A stretch of DNA of 41,691 nucleotides from Symbiobacterium sp. (GTDB taxonomy: Bacteria > Bacillota > Sulfobacillia > UBA995 > UBA9673). Of the stretch, positions 29,468-37,425 are shown piece after piece. The stretch is from positions 1 through 41,691 of the forward strand of contig DYFB01000087.1 of assembly GCA_020725405.1 (NCBI GenBank), written 5' to 3'. Each line of letters starts with the position of its first letter. Position 1 is the first letter of the stretch. The translations under genes were made by a program, and so were the position numbers. The notes beneath the pieces were generated by a model. It ran no database searches. It was given only the letters and a program-made list of their open reading frames with translations, and had not been told where the DNA came from.

Positions 29468-30918
29468 ACTACGAGGCCGTCATCGCCCTCGAGGTCCACG
29501 TCGAGCTGGCGACGCGGAGTAAGATATTCTGCGGCTGCCCGACGACCTTCGGGGCCGAGCCCAACACCCAGGTGTGCCCGATATGCCTCGGACACCCGGG
29601 GGTCCTGCCGGTCCTCAACCGTCGGGCGGTGGAACTCGCCGTCCGGGCGGCCCTGGCCCTGAACTGCGAGGTCCACCCGGAGTCGGTCTTCGCCCGCAAG
29701 AACTACTTCTACCCCGACCTGCCGAAGGGGTACCAGATAACCCAGTACGACCGGCCCCTGGCGACAGGCGGGCACCTCGACCTGGAGGTCGGGGGTGAGG
29801 TCCGCCGGGTCCGCATCCGGCGGGTGCACCTCGAGGAGGACACCGGGAAGTCGTTCCACGGCGGCGACGCTCATGGGTCCTCGCCCGAGCACTCCCTGGT
29901 GGACTACAACCGCGCCGGGGTGCCCCTCATCGAAATCGTCTCCGAGCCGGACTGCCGCTCCCCGGCCGAGGCCGGCGCCTACGTCGAGGAGCTCCGCTCG
30001 GTTCTCGAGTACGCGGGGGTCTCCGACGTCCGCATGGAGGAGGGTTCGCTGCGCTGCGAGCCCAACGTCTCCCTCCGCCCGGTCGGCAGCGAGCGGCTGG
30101 GGGTGCCGGTCGAGCTCAAGAACCTCAACTCCATCCGGGCCGTGGAGAGGGCCCTGGTCTACGAGATAGAGCGGCAGTCCGCCCTGCTCGCCGCCGGGGG
30201 CGAGGTCCGGCGGGAGACCCGGCGCTGGGACGAGGGATCCGGGACGACCCGGCTCATGCGGGTCAAGGAGACGGCCGACGACTATCGCTATTTCCCGGAG
30301 CCGGACCTCCTGCCGCTCGGGCTCGACGCCGCCTGGATCGAGTCCATCCGGCGCTCCCTGCCCGAGCTGCGGGCGGCCCGACGCGAGCGCCTCGTCCGCG
30401 ACTACGGTCTTCCCCCCTACGACGCGGCCGTCCTCACGGCGTCAAGGTCCCTCGCCGATTACTTCGAGGAGACGGTCCGGCTGACGGGCGACCCGAAAAC
30501 AGTGTCCAACTGGCTGATGGGCGACGTGATGCGCCTCCTGAATGAGACCGGGGTCGGGGCCTCGGTCCTCCGCGGGCGTGACTCGACCTTCCCGCCGGCC
30601 TCCCTGGCCGAGCTGGTCGCGCTCGTCCAGGAGGGGACCATCAGCGGGAAGATGGCCAAGGAGGTCCTCGAGGAGGCCTTCCGGACGGGCCGGTCCCCCC
30701 GTGACCTCGTCCGCGAGAAAGGCCTCAGCCAGATATCCGATACGGCCGAACTCGAGGCCGTGGTCGACAGGGTGATCGAGGCCAGCCCGGCCGCGGTGGA
30801 TGAGTTCCGGGCGGGGAAGGAGAAGGCTCTCGGCTTCCTGGTGGGCCAGGTCATGAAGGAGACCGAGGGGAAGGCGAACCCGAAACTGGTCAACGAGCTC
30901 CTCCGGAAGAAGCTCTAG
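29464..30918 (+). CDS. gatB: Amidotransferase subunit B
   Basis: 484 residues from GTG 29464, which overlaps the gatA stop as GTGA. It starts [20 protein letters not shown]. The zinc site is CGCPTTF then CPICLGHPG, and the kinase-like domain has [17 protein letters not shown] and EEDTGKS. The C-terminal YqeY-type tail ([14 protein letters not shown], then [17 protein letters not shown]) binds tRNA. GatB activates the side-chain carboxyl with ATP and transfers ammonia. Length and motifs are normal. Confidence 0.96.
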   Translation: MNYEAVIALEVHVELATRSKIFCGCPTTFGAEPNTQVCPICLGHPGVLPVLNRRAVELAVRAALALNCEVHPESVFARKNYFYPDLPKGYQITQYDRPLATGGHLDLEVGGEVRRVRIRRVHLEEDTGKSFHGGDAHGSSPEHSLVDYNRAGVPLIEIVSEPDCRSPAEAGAYVEELRSVLEYAGVSDVRMEEGSLRCEPNVSLRPVGSERLGVPVELKNLNSIRAVERALVYEIERQSALLAAGGEVRRETRRWDEGSGTTRLMRVKETADDYRYFPEPDLLPLGLDAAWIESIRRSLPELRAARRERLVRDYGLPPYDAAVLTASRSLADYFEETVRLTGDPKTVSNWLMGDVMRLLNETGVGASVLRGRDSTFPPASLAELVALVQEGTISGKMAKEVLEEAFRTGRSPRDLVREKGLSQISDTAELEAVVDRVIEASPAAVDEFRAGKEKALGFLVGQVMKETEGKANPKLVNELLRKKL

Positions 30919-31007
30919 CCCGCCCGGGGGCTCTGGCCCGCACCCGGCGCCGCGGGTTCCGGGTCCGGCAGGCCGGGCAGACCGACCCCGCCGTGCGGCG
31001 CGGGGCC

Positions 31008-31856
31008 TCAGAGGGCGACGGCCTCGCCGGCCAGACGGGGAGCGTGGGCGGCCGAGAAGACGCGGGACGGGGAGAAGAGCGGGGCCACGCCGAGCCCGTC
31101 CCGGTAGCCCGCCTCCTCGAGACGCGCGGCCACGGCGCCGTAAGCCAGCTCGGGCGTGTTGCACTCGTCCGAGAGATGGGCGAGGAGGACCATCTTGGTC
31201 CCGGGCCCGACGATGCGGGCGAGGGCCTCGGCGGCCTGCTCGTTCGAGAGATGCCCGCGGTCCCCGAGGACCCGCCGGATGAGCTCGACCGGCCGGTCCG
31301 ACCCGAGCTCCATATCGACGTCGTGGTTGCTCTCGAAGATGAGATAGGTCGAGTCTCGGAGGAGGGCGACCATCTCGGCCGGGACGCACCCGAGGTCGGT
31401 CACCACGGCTATCCGGCTCTCGCCGTCATCGATGAGGAACCCGAGCGGGTCCTCGCAGTCGTGCGGCTTCAGGAAGGCCCTCACTTCCAGCCCACCCACC
31501 CGGAACGGTCGCTGCGGCTGGACGGCGTGGTTCTCCCCGGCGGCCAGCCTTCCGCATCCGCCGACCCACCCGTCCCAGGCCAGAAGGGAGTCGAGGACGC
31601 GGCCTGAGGCGTACAGGGGGACCCTGTGCTTGACCGTGAAAGGGTTCCGGAGGCGCAGGGCGGCGACGTGGTCGGAGTGGCCGTGGGTGACGAGCACGCC
31701 CGCGAGGCCGCCCGGCTCGACCCCCTCTCGCCGGAGTCCGCTCTCGAGCCTCCGGATGCCCGTCCCGCAGTCCACGAGGACCCGCGTTCCGTCGCCGCCC
31801 TCGATGAGATAGGCGCTGCCAGCCCGACTCGAGCTCGCCAGAGAGAAAAAGCGCAT
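31008..31856 (-). CDS. Metallo-beta-lactamase-fold hydrolase, YycJ/WalJ-like
   Basis: A 282-residue protein starting MRFFSLASSSRAGSAYLIE, the typical YycJ N-terminus. Metal ligands are seen in VTHGHSDHVAAL, in the later TDLG and in LLAHLSDECN. YycJ/WalJ proteins are nuclease-like MBL enzymes linked to DNA mismatch processing or, in Bacillus, sitting next to the walKR cell-wall locus. No walKR is seen here. ATG 31856 lacks a good ribosome site; longer starts add an Arg/Pro-rich head that is not conserved-looking. It is convergent with gatB. Confidence 0.82.
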   Translation of the reverse strand: MRFFSLASSSRAGSAYLIEGGDGTRVLVDCGTGIRRLESGLRREGVEPGGLAGVLVTHGHSDHVAALRLRNPFTVKHRVPLYASGRVLDSLLAWDGWVGGCGRLAAGENHAVQPQRPFRVGGLEVRAFLKPHDCEDPLGFLIDDGESRIAVVTDLGCVPAEMVALLRDSTYLIFESNHDVDMELGSDRPVELIRRVLGDRGHLSNEQAAEALARIVGPGTKMVLLAHLSDECNTPELAYGAVAARLEEAGYRDGLGVAPLFSPSRVFSAAHAPRLAGEAVAL

Positions 31857-32086
31857 GCCGGGGGATTTCTGACCGGGCGAGGCATTACCTGCCTGGGGCC
31901 GGTACCCGAGCCTGCTCCGCTCCCTCCCGCGGCACCTCCTCGCCCGGGAATGCGCGGGCCCGATGGAACCTGCGGGCGGGTCCGGTCGTCTATTGGCCTG
32001 TCGGGGGACGGAAGACCCTCGGGACCAAGACAAGCGAGCCCGTCCGCCCGAGGACGGGTTCCAGCGGTGCGGAGGAGGTGCGCTAA

Positions 32087-32560
32087 GTGAGGAAGCTGGT
32101 TCTCATCATCCTGGCGGTGGCCATCGTCTGCGGTAGCGCCGCCTGGCTCGTCGGTTGCCAGAGACCGGTGGCCGACCCCGGGGAACGGTCCGGGAGCGGT
32201 CCGGCCCTGGCCGTGCCGGGAGACCAGTACGAGCCGACCGAGGAAGAGCTCACCTGGATCGAAGGGCGGAGCCGCGAGGCCGGGGTGTACGTCAAGAAGT
32301 TCGGTGACCACTTCATCGTCCTGATCGCCATGGGCGAGAGGCCGACCGGAGGCTACGCGGTCATCATCGACGAGATCGCCACCTCCGGAGACAACTGGAT
32401 AGTCGACGTCAGGTTCGCCGAGCCCGAGCCGGGCTCGATGGTGACGATGGCCCTGACCTACCCGTACGAGATCGTGAAAATCACCGACACGGGGCTTGGC
32501 ATCAAGGTCCGCGACATCACCGACGGCGAGCCGGAGGAGCTCGAGATCACGGGTGAGTAA
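32087..32560 (+). CDS. Lipoprotein with PrcB-type C-terminal domain
   Basis: 157 residues. A signal peptide (RKLVLIILAVAIVCGSAAW) ends in the lipobox LVGC, so it should be lipidated and held outside the membrane. The mature part has a helical segment, then MGERPTGGYAVIIDEIAT, WIVDVRFAEPEPG and ALTYPYEIVKI. This is the PrcB_C pattern, in which TGGY and the Pro-rich strand are conserved. PrcB-like proteins act with extracellular proteases or as inhibitors; the exact role here is unknown. GTG 32087 has GGAGGAGG about 8 bases before. Confidence 0.8.
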   Translation: MRKLVLIILAVAIVCGSAAWLVGCQRPVADPGERSGSGPALAVPGDQYEPTEEELTWIEGRSREAGVYVKKFGDHFIVLIAMGERPTGGYAVIIDEIATSGDNWIVDVRFAEPEPGSMVTMALTYPYEIVKITDTGLGIKVRDITDGEPEELEITGE

Positions 32561-32648
32561 CTGAAGCAGGGAAGACACCAAGAGCGTAACTAAACGATTG
32601 ACGAGGAACGTCAAGAGCATAAGCCGGACCGGGACAGCGATGAACTCG

Positions 32649-32672
32649 AGGGGGCCGCAGGCGCGGCCCCCT
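32649..32672. terminator. Bidirectional hairpin terminator
   Basis: AGGGGGCCGC-AGGC-GCGGCCCCCT, a perfect 10-bp stem with a 4-base loop, between the convergent lipoprotein and arginine decarboxylase genes. The downstream strand reads CTCTCTCG, so the T tract is poor, but placement and symmetry support a shared terminator. Confidence 0.75.
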
Positions 32673-32718
32673 CTCTCGTCGGTCGGGGTCGGTCGATGGC
32701 GTCTGGCCGGGTTGCCGG

Positions 32719-34188
32719 TCAGTCCTGGTCGATGACCTGGAGAAAGTCGAGACCGGGGCTCTGGTGGCCCTGGAGGTGCATCCCGGCCCTCTTGGCTTCG
32801 CTGAGGTAGGCGACGACCTCTTCGGTCACCCGCTCGCCGGGGTATATAGCCGGAATGCCGGGCGGGTAGGCGGCGATCATCTCGGCCGACACGCACCCGA
32901 CCGCCCGGTCGAGGGGCACGCGCCGCGTCCTGCCGCGGAAGGCCACGGCCGGACTCAGGACCGTGGGCGGGGTCGGCGGGAGGAGGGCCCGGCCCGCGGA
33001 TCTGGGAGCGGAGGGCGAGCCGCGCCGGCCCGCGGAGGACTCCGCGGCGATGCGTTCGAGCCCGGCGAGGAAGGCCTCCACCGCCTCCGGGCTGTCGCCG
33101 AGGCTCAGGAGAAGGACGACGTTGGCGAAGTCGGATAGCTCGACCTGGAGGCCGAACTCCCGCCTGAGGGCCCGCTCGACCTCGAGCCCGGTGAGGCCGG
33201 CCCGGCTCACGTTGACGGTGATGCGGGTGGGGTCGAAGCCGGCGGGCCCTCCGGCGGCGTGGACATGAAGGCACCTCACCGCACCCAGGGCCTCGACCGC
33301 CCCGGTCACCCGCCGTGAGAGCGAGAGGACCCCGTCCAGGAGATCGCGGCCGTGGTTCACCAGGAGATACCGGGCGGCATCGAGTGAGCTCATCAGAATG
33401 TACGAAGGGCTCGTGGTCTGGAGGAGCCGGAGGACGGCCCGGACGCGGTCGACCGGGACCCGGGTCCCCTTGAGGTGGAGGATCGACGTCTGGGTCAGGC
33501 TGCCGGCCGTCTTGTGGATGCCCTGGGCCACTCCGTCCGCTCCCTGGCTGAGGGCCGAGTCGGGCAGCTCGGGGTGGAAGCCCAGGTGAGCGCCGTGAGC
33601 CTCGTCGACGAGAAGGGGGAGCCCGTAAGAGTGGGTAATTTCGGCGATCTTGCGGATGTCGGACAGGGCGCCGTGGTAGGTCGGGCTGACGACGAGGACC
33701 CCCTTGGCGTCGGGGTGGAGGCTCAGGGCCCCGGCCACCGCCTCGGGCGCTATTCCCAGGGGCAGGCCGAAGGACCGGTCGAAGTCGGGTTCGAGGTAGA
33801 CAGGGTAGGCGCCGCTCAGGATGAGCCCTCCGACGACCGAGCGGTGGGCGTTCCGCGGGACGATGAGCTTGTCTCCCGGCCGGCAGAGGGCGAGGATCAG
33901 GCCGTGCAGTCCGCAAGAGGTCCCGTTGACGAGGAAAAGGGAATGGTCGGCCCCCCAGGCTTCGGCGGCGAGTCTCTGGGCTTCGGCGATGCACCCGCTC
34001 GGGGAGTGGAGGTCGTCGAGCCCCTCGGCGCTGACCACGTCGGCCTCGAACAGCCTACGCCCCAGATACTCGAGATACGGGGCGGCCACGGCGCCGCCGC
34101 CCTTGTGTCCGGGCATGTGGAGGCGCCGGACGCCGACGTAGTCCCGGATGGCCTCCAGGATGGGGAGTCTCTGCTGGGGTCCAGCCAC
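32719..34188 (-). CDS. speA: Arginine/lysine/ornithine decarboxylase, Bacillus SpeA type
   Basis: A 489-residue PLP enzyme of the aspartate-aminotransferase fold (group III decarboxylase). It starts PILEAIRDYVGVRRLHMPGHKGG. FLVNGTSCGLHGLILA, VSPTYHGALSDI, LLVDEAHGAHLGFH and the PLP Lys in GIHKTAGSLTQTS are clear. The C-terminal domain has IPAIYPGERV. Bacillus SpeA of this type makes agmatine for polyamine synthesis; substrate choice among Arg, Lys and Orn is not certain. GTG 34188 has GGAG 8 bases before. A Ser/Arg/Pro-rich insert near residue 390 is extra. Confidence 0.88.
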   Translation of the reverse strand: MAGPQQRLPILEAIRDYVGVRRLHMPGHKGGGAVAAPYLEYLGRRLFEADVVSAEGLDDLHSPSGCIAEAQRLAAEAWGADHSLFLVNGTSCGLHGLILALCRPGDKLIVPRNAHRSVVGGLILSGAYPVYLEPDFDRSFGLPLGIAPEAVAGALSLHPDAKGVLVVSPTYHGALSDIRKIAEITHSYGLPLLVDEAHGAHLGFHPELPDSALSQGADGVAQGIHKTAGSLTQTSILHLKGTRVPVDRVRAVLRLLQTTSPSYILMSSLDAARYLLVNHGRDLLDGVLSLSRRVTGAVEALGAVRCLHVHAAGGPAGFDPTRITVNVSRAGLTGLEVERALRREFGLQVELSDFANVVLLLSLGDSPEAVEAFLAGLERIAAESSAGRRGSPSAPRSAGRALLPPTPPTVLSPAVAFRGRTRRVPLDRAVGCVSAEMIAAYPPGIPAIYPGERVTEEVVAYLSEAKRAGMHLQGHQSPGLDFLQVIDQD

Positions 34189-34218
34189 GGCCGCCGCTCC
34201 ACCGTCCCCTCTACGGGG

Positions 34219-34902
34219 TCAGAGTATGCGCCCGGGCCGGCGGCGGTCAGCGGAGGGCGGGGCCGTCGGGCGGATGAGCACGAGGGGCGTCTGCTCGTCG
34301 GCGTTGCCGAAGGGGTTCGCCCGCAAGGCCCGGAGACACTCGTCCCGGCGGTCTGGGTCGAGGCCGGTCGACTGGCCGACGAGGTCGACCCGGCCGAGGT
34401 CGTTGACGTCGACCACCAGCAGGGGGAGCCCGGTGCCCGCCCTCACTTCCTCGGCCAGACGGTCGGCGTCGGCCGGGCCGAGGACGATATGCCGCTCGAA
34501 GGGGGGCATCGTGCCCGAGACATCGTCGATGAGCTTGACCTCCGGCCCGACCGCGGCGTAGAAGAGCCCCCTCTTCCCGACCAGCCGGCCGGCCAGAGCC
34601 AGGACCGCGCCGAGGAGCACCCGGGCCCGACCGGCCGTGTTGATGACGAGCTGCATGGTCTGGGGTGACGTGAGGCTTCCATCCTTTCCCGGGAAGCGGG
34701 AGAGGAAGCGGGCGAGGCGACCCGGCCGGATCTCCTCGGGGAGAACGAGCCGGCCCTGAGTGATGGCGACCACGCTCTCGGCCACGGCCACGATGTCGCC
34801 CGCCCGGGCGACCAGGCGGGTGTAGCGCCGGACGATACCGGCCAGGTCCTCCCCGGGGCCGATGACGTGGGTCCTGAGCGGAATGAGAGCTACCAAGTCC
34901 AC
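34219..34902 (-). CDS. Coenzyme F420-0:L-glutamate ligase-like protein
   Basis: A 227-residue protein resembling the N-terminal part of CofE (F420-0 gamma-glutamyl ligase). It has IPLRTHVIGPGEDLAGIVRR, RAGDIVAVAESVVAITQGRL, and later LPLLVVDVNDLGRVDLVGQ with the Asp-Asn-type metal site. CofE adds glutamate to F420-0 with GTP. Many Bacillota carry such paralogues without F420, so the substrate is unknown. GTG 34902 follows GAGGGGGG; TTG 34896 is possible. It lies 30 bp upstream of the arginine decarboxylase gene on the same strand and is probably co-transcribed with it. Confidence 0.72.
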   Translation of the reverse strand: MDLVALIPLRTHVIGPGEDLAGIVRRYTRLVARAGDIVAVAESVVAITQGRLVLPEEIRPGRLARFLSRFPGKDGSLTSPQTMQLVINTAGRARVLLGAVLALAGRLVGKRGLFYAAVGPEVKLIDDVSGTMPPFERHIVLGPADADRLAEEVRAGTGLPLLVVDVNDLGRVDLVGQSTGLDPDRRDECLRALRANPFGNADEQTPLVLIRPTAPPSADRRRPGRIL

Positions 34903-34999
34903 GAAGCCCCCCTCGTGTCCATGATATGGCCGGGGGCCGCGCCGGGTCCCCGCGCCCTGCCGACCCTCCTGAGGCTCATCTTCGGACGGCCGCCCGAAT

Positions 35000-36034
35000 A
35001 TGGAGGTCGCGGAGGACGGTCGGGGTGAGGGGGCGGGGCGAGCCGTGAACGGCGGACCGGGCCGGGCCGGAAGCGGGGAGCCGTGGTCGGCGGTTGTCAC
35101 CAACCTGCGGGCGGCGGTCGACCTCGGGCGCTCCCCCCCCGTCACCCTCGTCACCCTCGACCTCGTCGCCTCCGGCGAGCCGGCGGTCGGGATGCGACCC
35201 GAAGCCGGGCGGCTCGTCCTGGTCCTCGAGGGAGCCGTCCTCAACCATCCGCCGGGCGCCCTGGCCGTGGCCGACGGCCTGGTCGAGGCGGTCGCGTGGC
35301 GCGGGCCGGAGCCGGCCGGGCCCGGCTCCGGGACCGGGTCGGCCGGCGGGGGACCACACCCCGCTTCCCGAGTCGAGGTCGAGGTGGCCGTTCGCCTCCC
35401 GGTGGAGCCCCGGGTCTTCTGGAGGCCCGGCCTGCCCGGACGCCTCGTCCTCGAGATACCGCGCGAGGCCGTGACCTGCGCTCTGGCCGGCACCCGGGTC
35501 GGGGTCGACCCCGGCCATGGCGGCCGGGACGGCGGGGCCCGGGGCGGCCGCTACCGGGAGGCGGACGTAGTTCTGGAGTTCAGCCGGCGCCTGGCCCGGT
35601 GGCTCCGGAGCCACGGAGTGTCCGTCCCGGTCACACGGGACCGGGACGAGACCGTCTCCGTGGAGACGAGGATCCGCCTGGCCCGGCGGGAACGGCCCGA
35701 CGCCTTCGTCAGCTTCCACGCCGGGGCGAGCACCGACCGGCGCCGGCGGGGGACGGCGGTCCTCCATCGGGGCGACCCGCCGAGCGAGCGCCTGGCCCGC
35801 TGTCTTCACGCCGCCATCTTTCATAATAGTCCCTTCCTGGAGGACGTCGGCGTGTCGCCGGCCCGCGACCCATTTCTGCGCCGCCTGCGCGCTCCGGCGG
35901 TCACGGTCCTCCCCGAGTACATCACCAGCCACATGGGGGAGGGTCTCCTCAGAGACGTTTCCTTCCAGGAGCGGTTCGCCCAGTCGCTCTTCGACGGCCT
36001 CGTGGCCTTCTTCCTGGACCCGCCGGCGGTCTAG
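35000..36034 (+). CDS. N-acetylmuramoyl-L-alanine amidase with AMIN-like domain
   Basis: About 344 residues. An AMIN-like beta domain (residues about 35-160, with VTLVTLDLVASGEPAVGM and RLVLEIPREAV) precedes an Amidase_3 domain. Zinc ligands are seen as DPGHGG, READVVLEF and SFHAGAS, with the catalytic Glu in VLPEYITSHMGE. It should cut the amide between MurNAc and the stem peptide. No signal peptide or membrane segment is visible from any start, which is odd for a wall enzyme. ATG 35000 has no ribosome site; GTG 35045 with GAGGGGG before it may be the true start. A Gly-rich linker sits between the domains. Divergent from the F420-ligase-like gene. Confidence 0.83.
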   Translation: MEVAEDGRGEGAGRAVNGGPGRAGSGEPWSAVVTNLRAAVDLGRSPPVTLVTLDLVASGEPAVGMRPEAGRLVLVLEGAVLNHPPGALAVADGLVEAVAWRGPEPAGPGSGTGSAGGGPHPASRVEVEVAVRLPVEPRVFWRPGLPGRLVLEIPREAVTCALAGTRVGVDPGHGGRDGGARGGRYREADVVLEFSRRLARWLRSHGVSVPVTRDRDETVSVETRIRLARRERPDAFVSFHAGASTDRRRRGTAVLHRGDPPSERLARCLHAAIFHNSPFLEDVGVSPARDPFLRRLRAPAVTVLPEYITSHMGEGLLRDVSFQERFAQSLFDGLVAFFLDPPAV

Positions 36035-36128
36035 GGGCGGTGGCCCGGCCCGGGAGGGGAGGTCTTCCTCCCCCAGCGGGAGAAGTTCCTCACAAGCGCG
36101 CAAGCAGCGGCTGGAGGGTGGCCTCGAC

Positions 36129-37073
36129 ATGGTGGTGTCGGACCGGCAGGAGGGACCCCGGGGCTTCCGGGTGCGCGAGGCCGCTCCGGGGGAGGCGGGG
36201 CGGCTCGCCGCGCTTCAGAGGAAGTGCCTCGAGGTCTGCCCGGACATGGACGAGCAGCCGCCCGTCTTCTTCGAGAACCCGGGCTTCGACGGCGGGCGCA
36301 ACATCTTCTGCGCCGTCGACGGGGAGGGGCCCGGGGAAAGGCTCCTCGGCTACGCCCTCGTCTTCCGGCTCCCCGACCCGGCCTACCTCTACCTCGACGT
36401 CAAGGTCGATCCCGGTCTCCCCGACCCTGAGGCGGTCAGGGACGCGGTCTTCGAGAGGGTCCTCGCCCGGGCGCGGGAGATCAAGGCCGGGTACCCGCCG
36501 TACCAGGAGACCCTGCTTTACGGCTGTTGCTTCACCTCCGGCGCAGCCAGCCTCGATTATCTCGCCGGCAAGGGCTTCACCCGCCACGAACCGCTCTGCG
36601 TCTACACCATGGTCCGCGACCTCTCCGAGCCCGTGCCCAAGGTCCCCATCCCGCTCGGGGTGGAGGTGAGACCGTGGGCGCTCGACACGGAGGAGGAGCT
36701 TTCCCGCTATCTCCTGGCCCACAACGCCTCCCTCCCTTACAATTACCTCGACCCCGAGGCTTTCCGGGGTCTTTTGGCCGCCCGCCCCGCGACCGTCTTC
36801 GGGGCCTTCGCCGGCGCCGAGGTGGCCGGGAGCGCCACGGTGATCAGCGGGGACGGGGTCGGAACCATCGAGTACCTCTTCGTCTCCGGACCGTGGCGCG
36901 GCCGGGGGGTGGGGAGGTGCCTGGTCCGGGCGGCCCTGAGGCACTTCGTCGAGAAGGGCCTCTCCCGGGCCGAACTCGCCGTGGCCACCGAGAACAGCGG
37001 GGCCCGGGCTCTCTACGAATCCATGGGCTACCGGGTCACGCGCGAGGCGGTCTCCCTGGCGATGCACCTCTAG
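36129..37073 (+). CDS. Tandem GNAT-family N-acetyltransferase
   Basis: 314 residues with two GNAT folds, an arrangement like MshD. The N-terminal fold (about 15-165) is degenerate. The C-terminal fold (about 175-314) has VGTIEYLFVSGPWRGRGVGRCLVRAAL, the acetyl-CoA loop RGRGVG, then ATENSGARALYESMGYR, the usual last GNAT motif. The substrate is unknown. ATG 36129 follows GGAGGGTGG. It stands 94 bp after the amidase gene on the same strand. Confidence 0.83.
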   Translation: MVVSDRQEGPRGFRVREAAPGEAGRLAALQRKCLEVCPDMDEQPPVFFENPGFDGGRNIFCAVDGEGPGERLLGYALVFRLPDPAYLYLDVKVDPGLPDPEAVRDAVFERVLARAREIKAGYPPYQETLLYGCCFTSGAASLDYLAGKGFTRHEPLCVYTMVRDLSEPVPKVPIPLGVEVRPWALDTEEELSRYLLAHNASLPYNYLDPEAFRGLLAARPATVFGAFAGAEVAGSATVISGDGVGTIEYLFVSGPWRGRGVGRCLVRAALRHFVEKGLSRAELAVATENSGARALYESMGYRVTREAVSLAMHL

Positions 37074-37149
37074 GTTCAGAGCGGCAGGTGGCTCCTACTG
37101 CCTGAAGTGCTCAAGCAGCTCCGGCGAAACGGGGCCAGGGCGAGCGGGT

Positions 37150-37425
37150 ATGGACGCCCACGAGGAGCCGGGGAGTTTGTGGTATGAGTACGGTCCCGCG
37201 ATGAATAACGGGGCGAACCTAATTACCGGCGGCAGCGTTGATGGCAACGTTTCCGCACTCTTCGGCTCCCCCTTCGTCATCGCGGGAAACGTGGGCTCGG
37301 ACCGGCCCGCCGGCCCCTGGGCGCGGGCGGCCGGCGGGCCGGTCCGCTGGGCTATTGGCTCAGGTTGTCCTCCGGGACGTAGACCTCGAGGGTGTAGGAG
37401 GTGGTCCCGCCGGAGTAGAGGTTGA
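37150..37425 (+). CDS. Doubtful 91-residue ORF in a less GC-rich gap
   Basis: The first half reads LWYEYGPAMNNGANLITGGS, then a VDGNV and VIAGNVGS pattern that looks like a short beta-helix, while the second half is Arg/Pro-rich and runs antisense into the protease gene. The ribosome site is weak. The gap 37074-37351 is clearly richer in A and T (around 37170-37260) than its neighbours, so it may hold regulatory DNA or a gene fragment instead. Confidence 0.25.
   Translation: MDAHEEPGSLWYEYGPAMNNGANLITGGSVDGNVSALFGSPFVIAGNVGSDRPAGPWARAAGGPVRWAIGSGCPPGRRPRGCRRWSRRSRG
37299..37345 (-). terminator. Long hairpin after the protease gene
   Basis: A perfect 16-bp inverted repeat (37299-37314 with 37330-37345) around a 15-base loop, ending 7 bp beyond the protease stop. 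It has no T tract on the leftward strand. It probably acts as a terminator or a 3'-end stabilising hairpin. Confidence 0.6.

Noticed and set aside
31481-33994. 837-residue leftward open frame
   Set aside because: It is a shadow of the arginine decarboxylase and neighbouring genes; the translation is Arg/Pro-rich and lacks family motifs, while the frames chosen carry clear enzymes.
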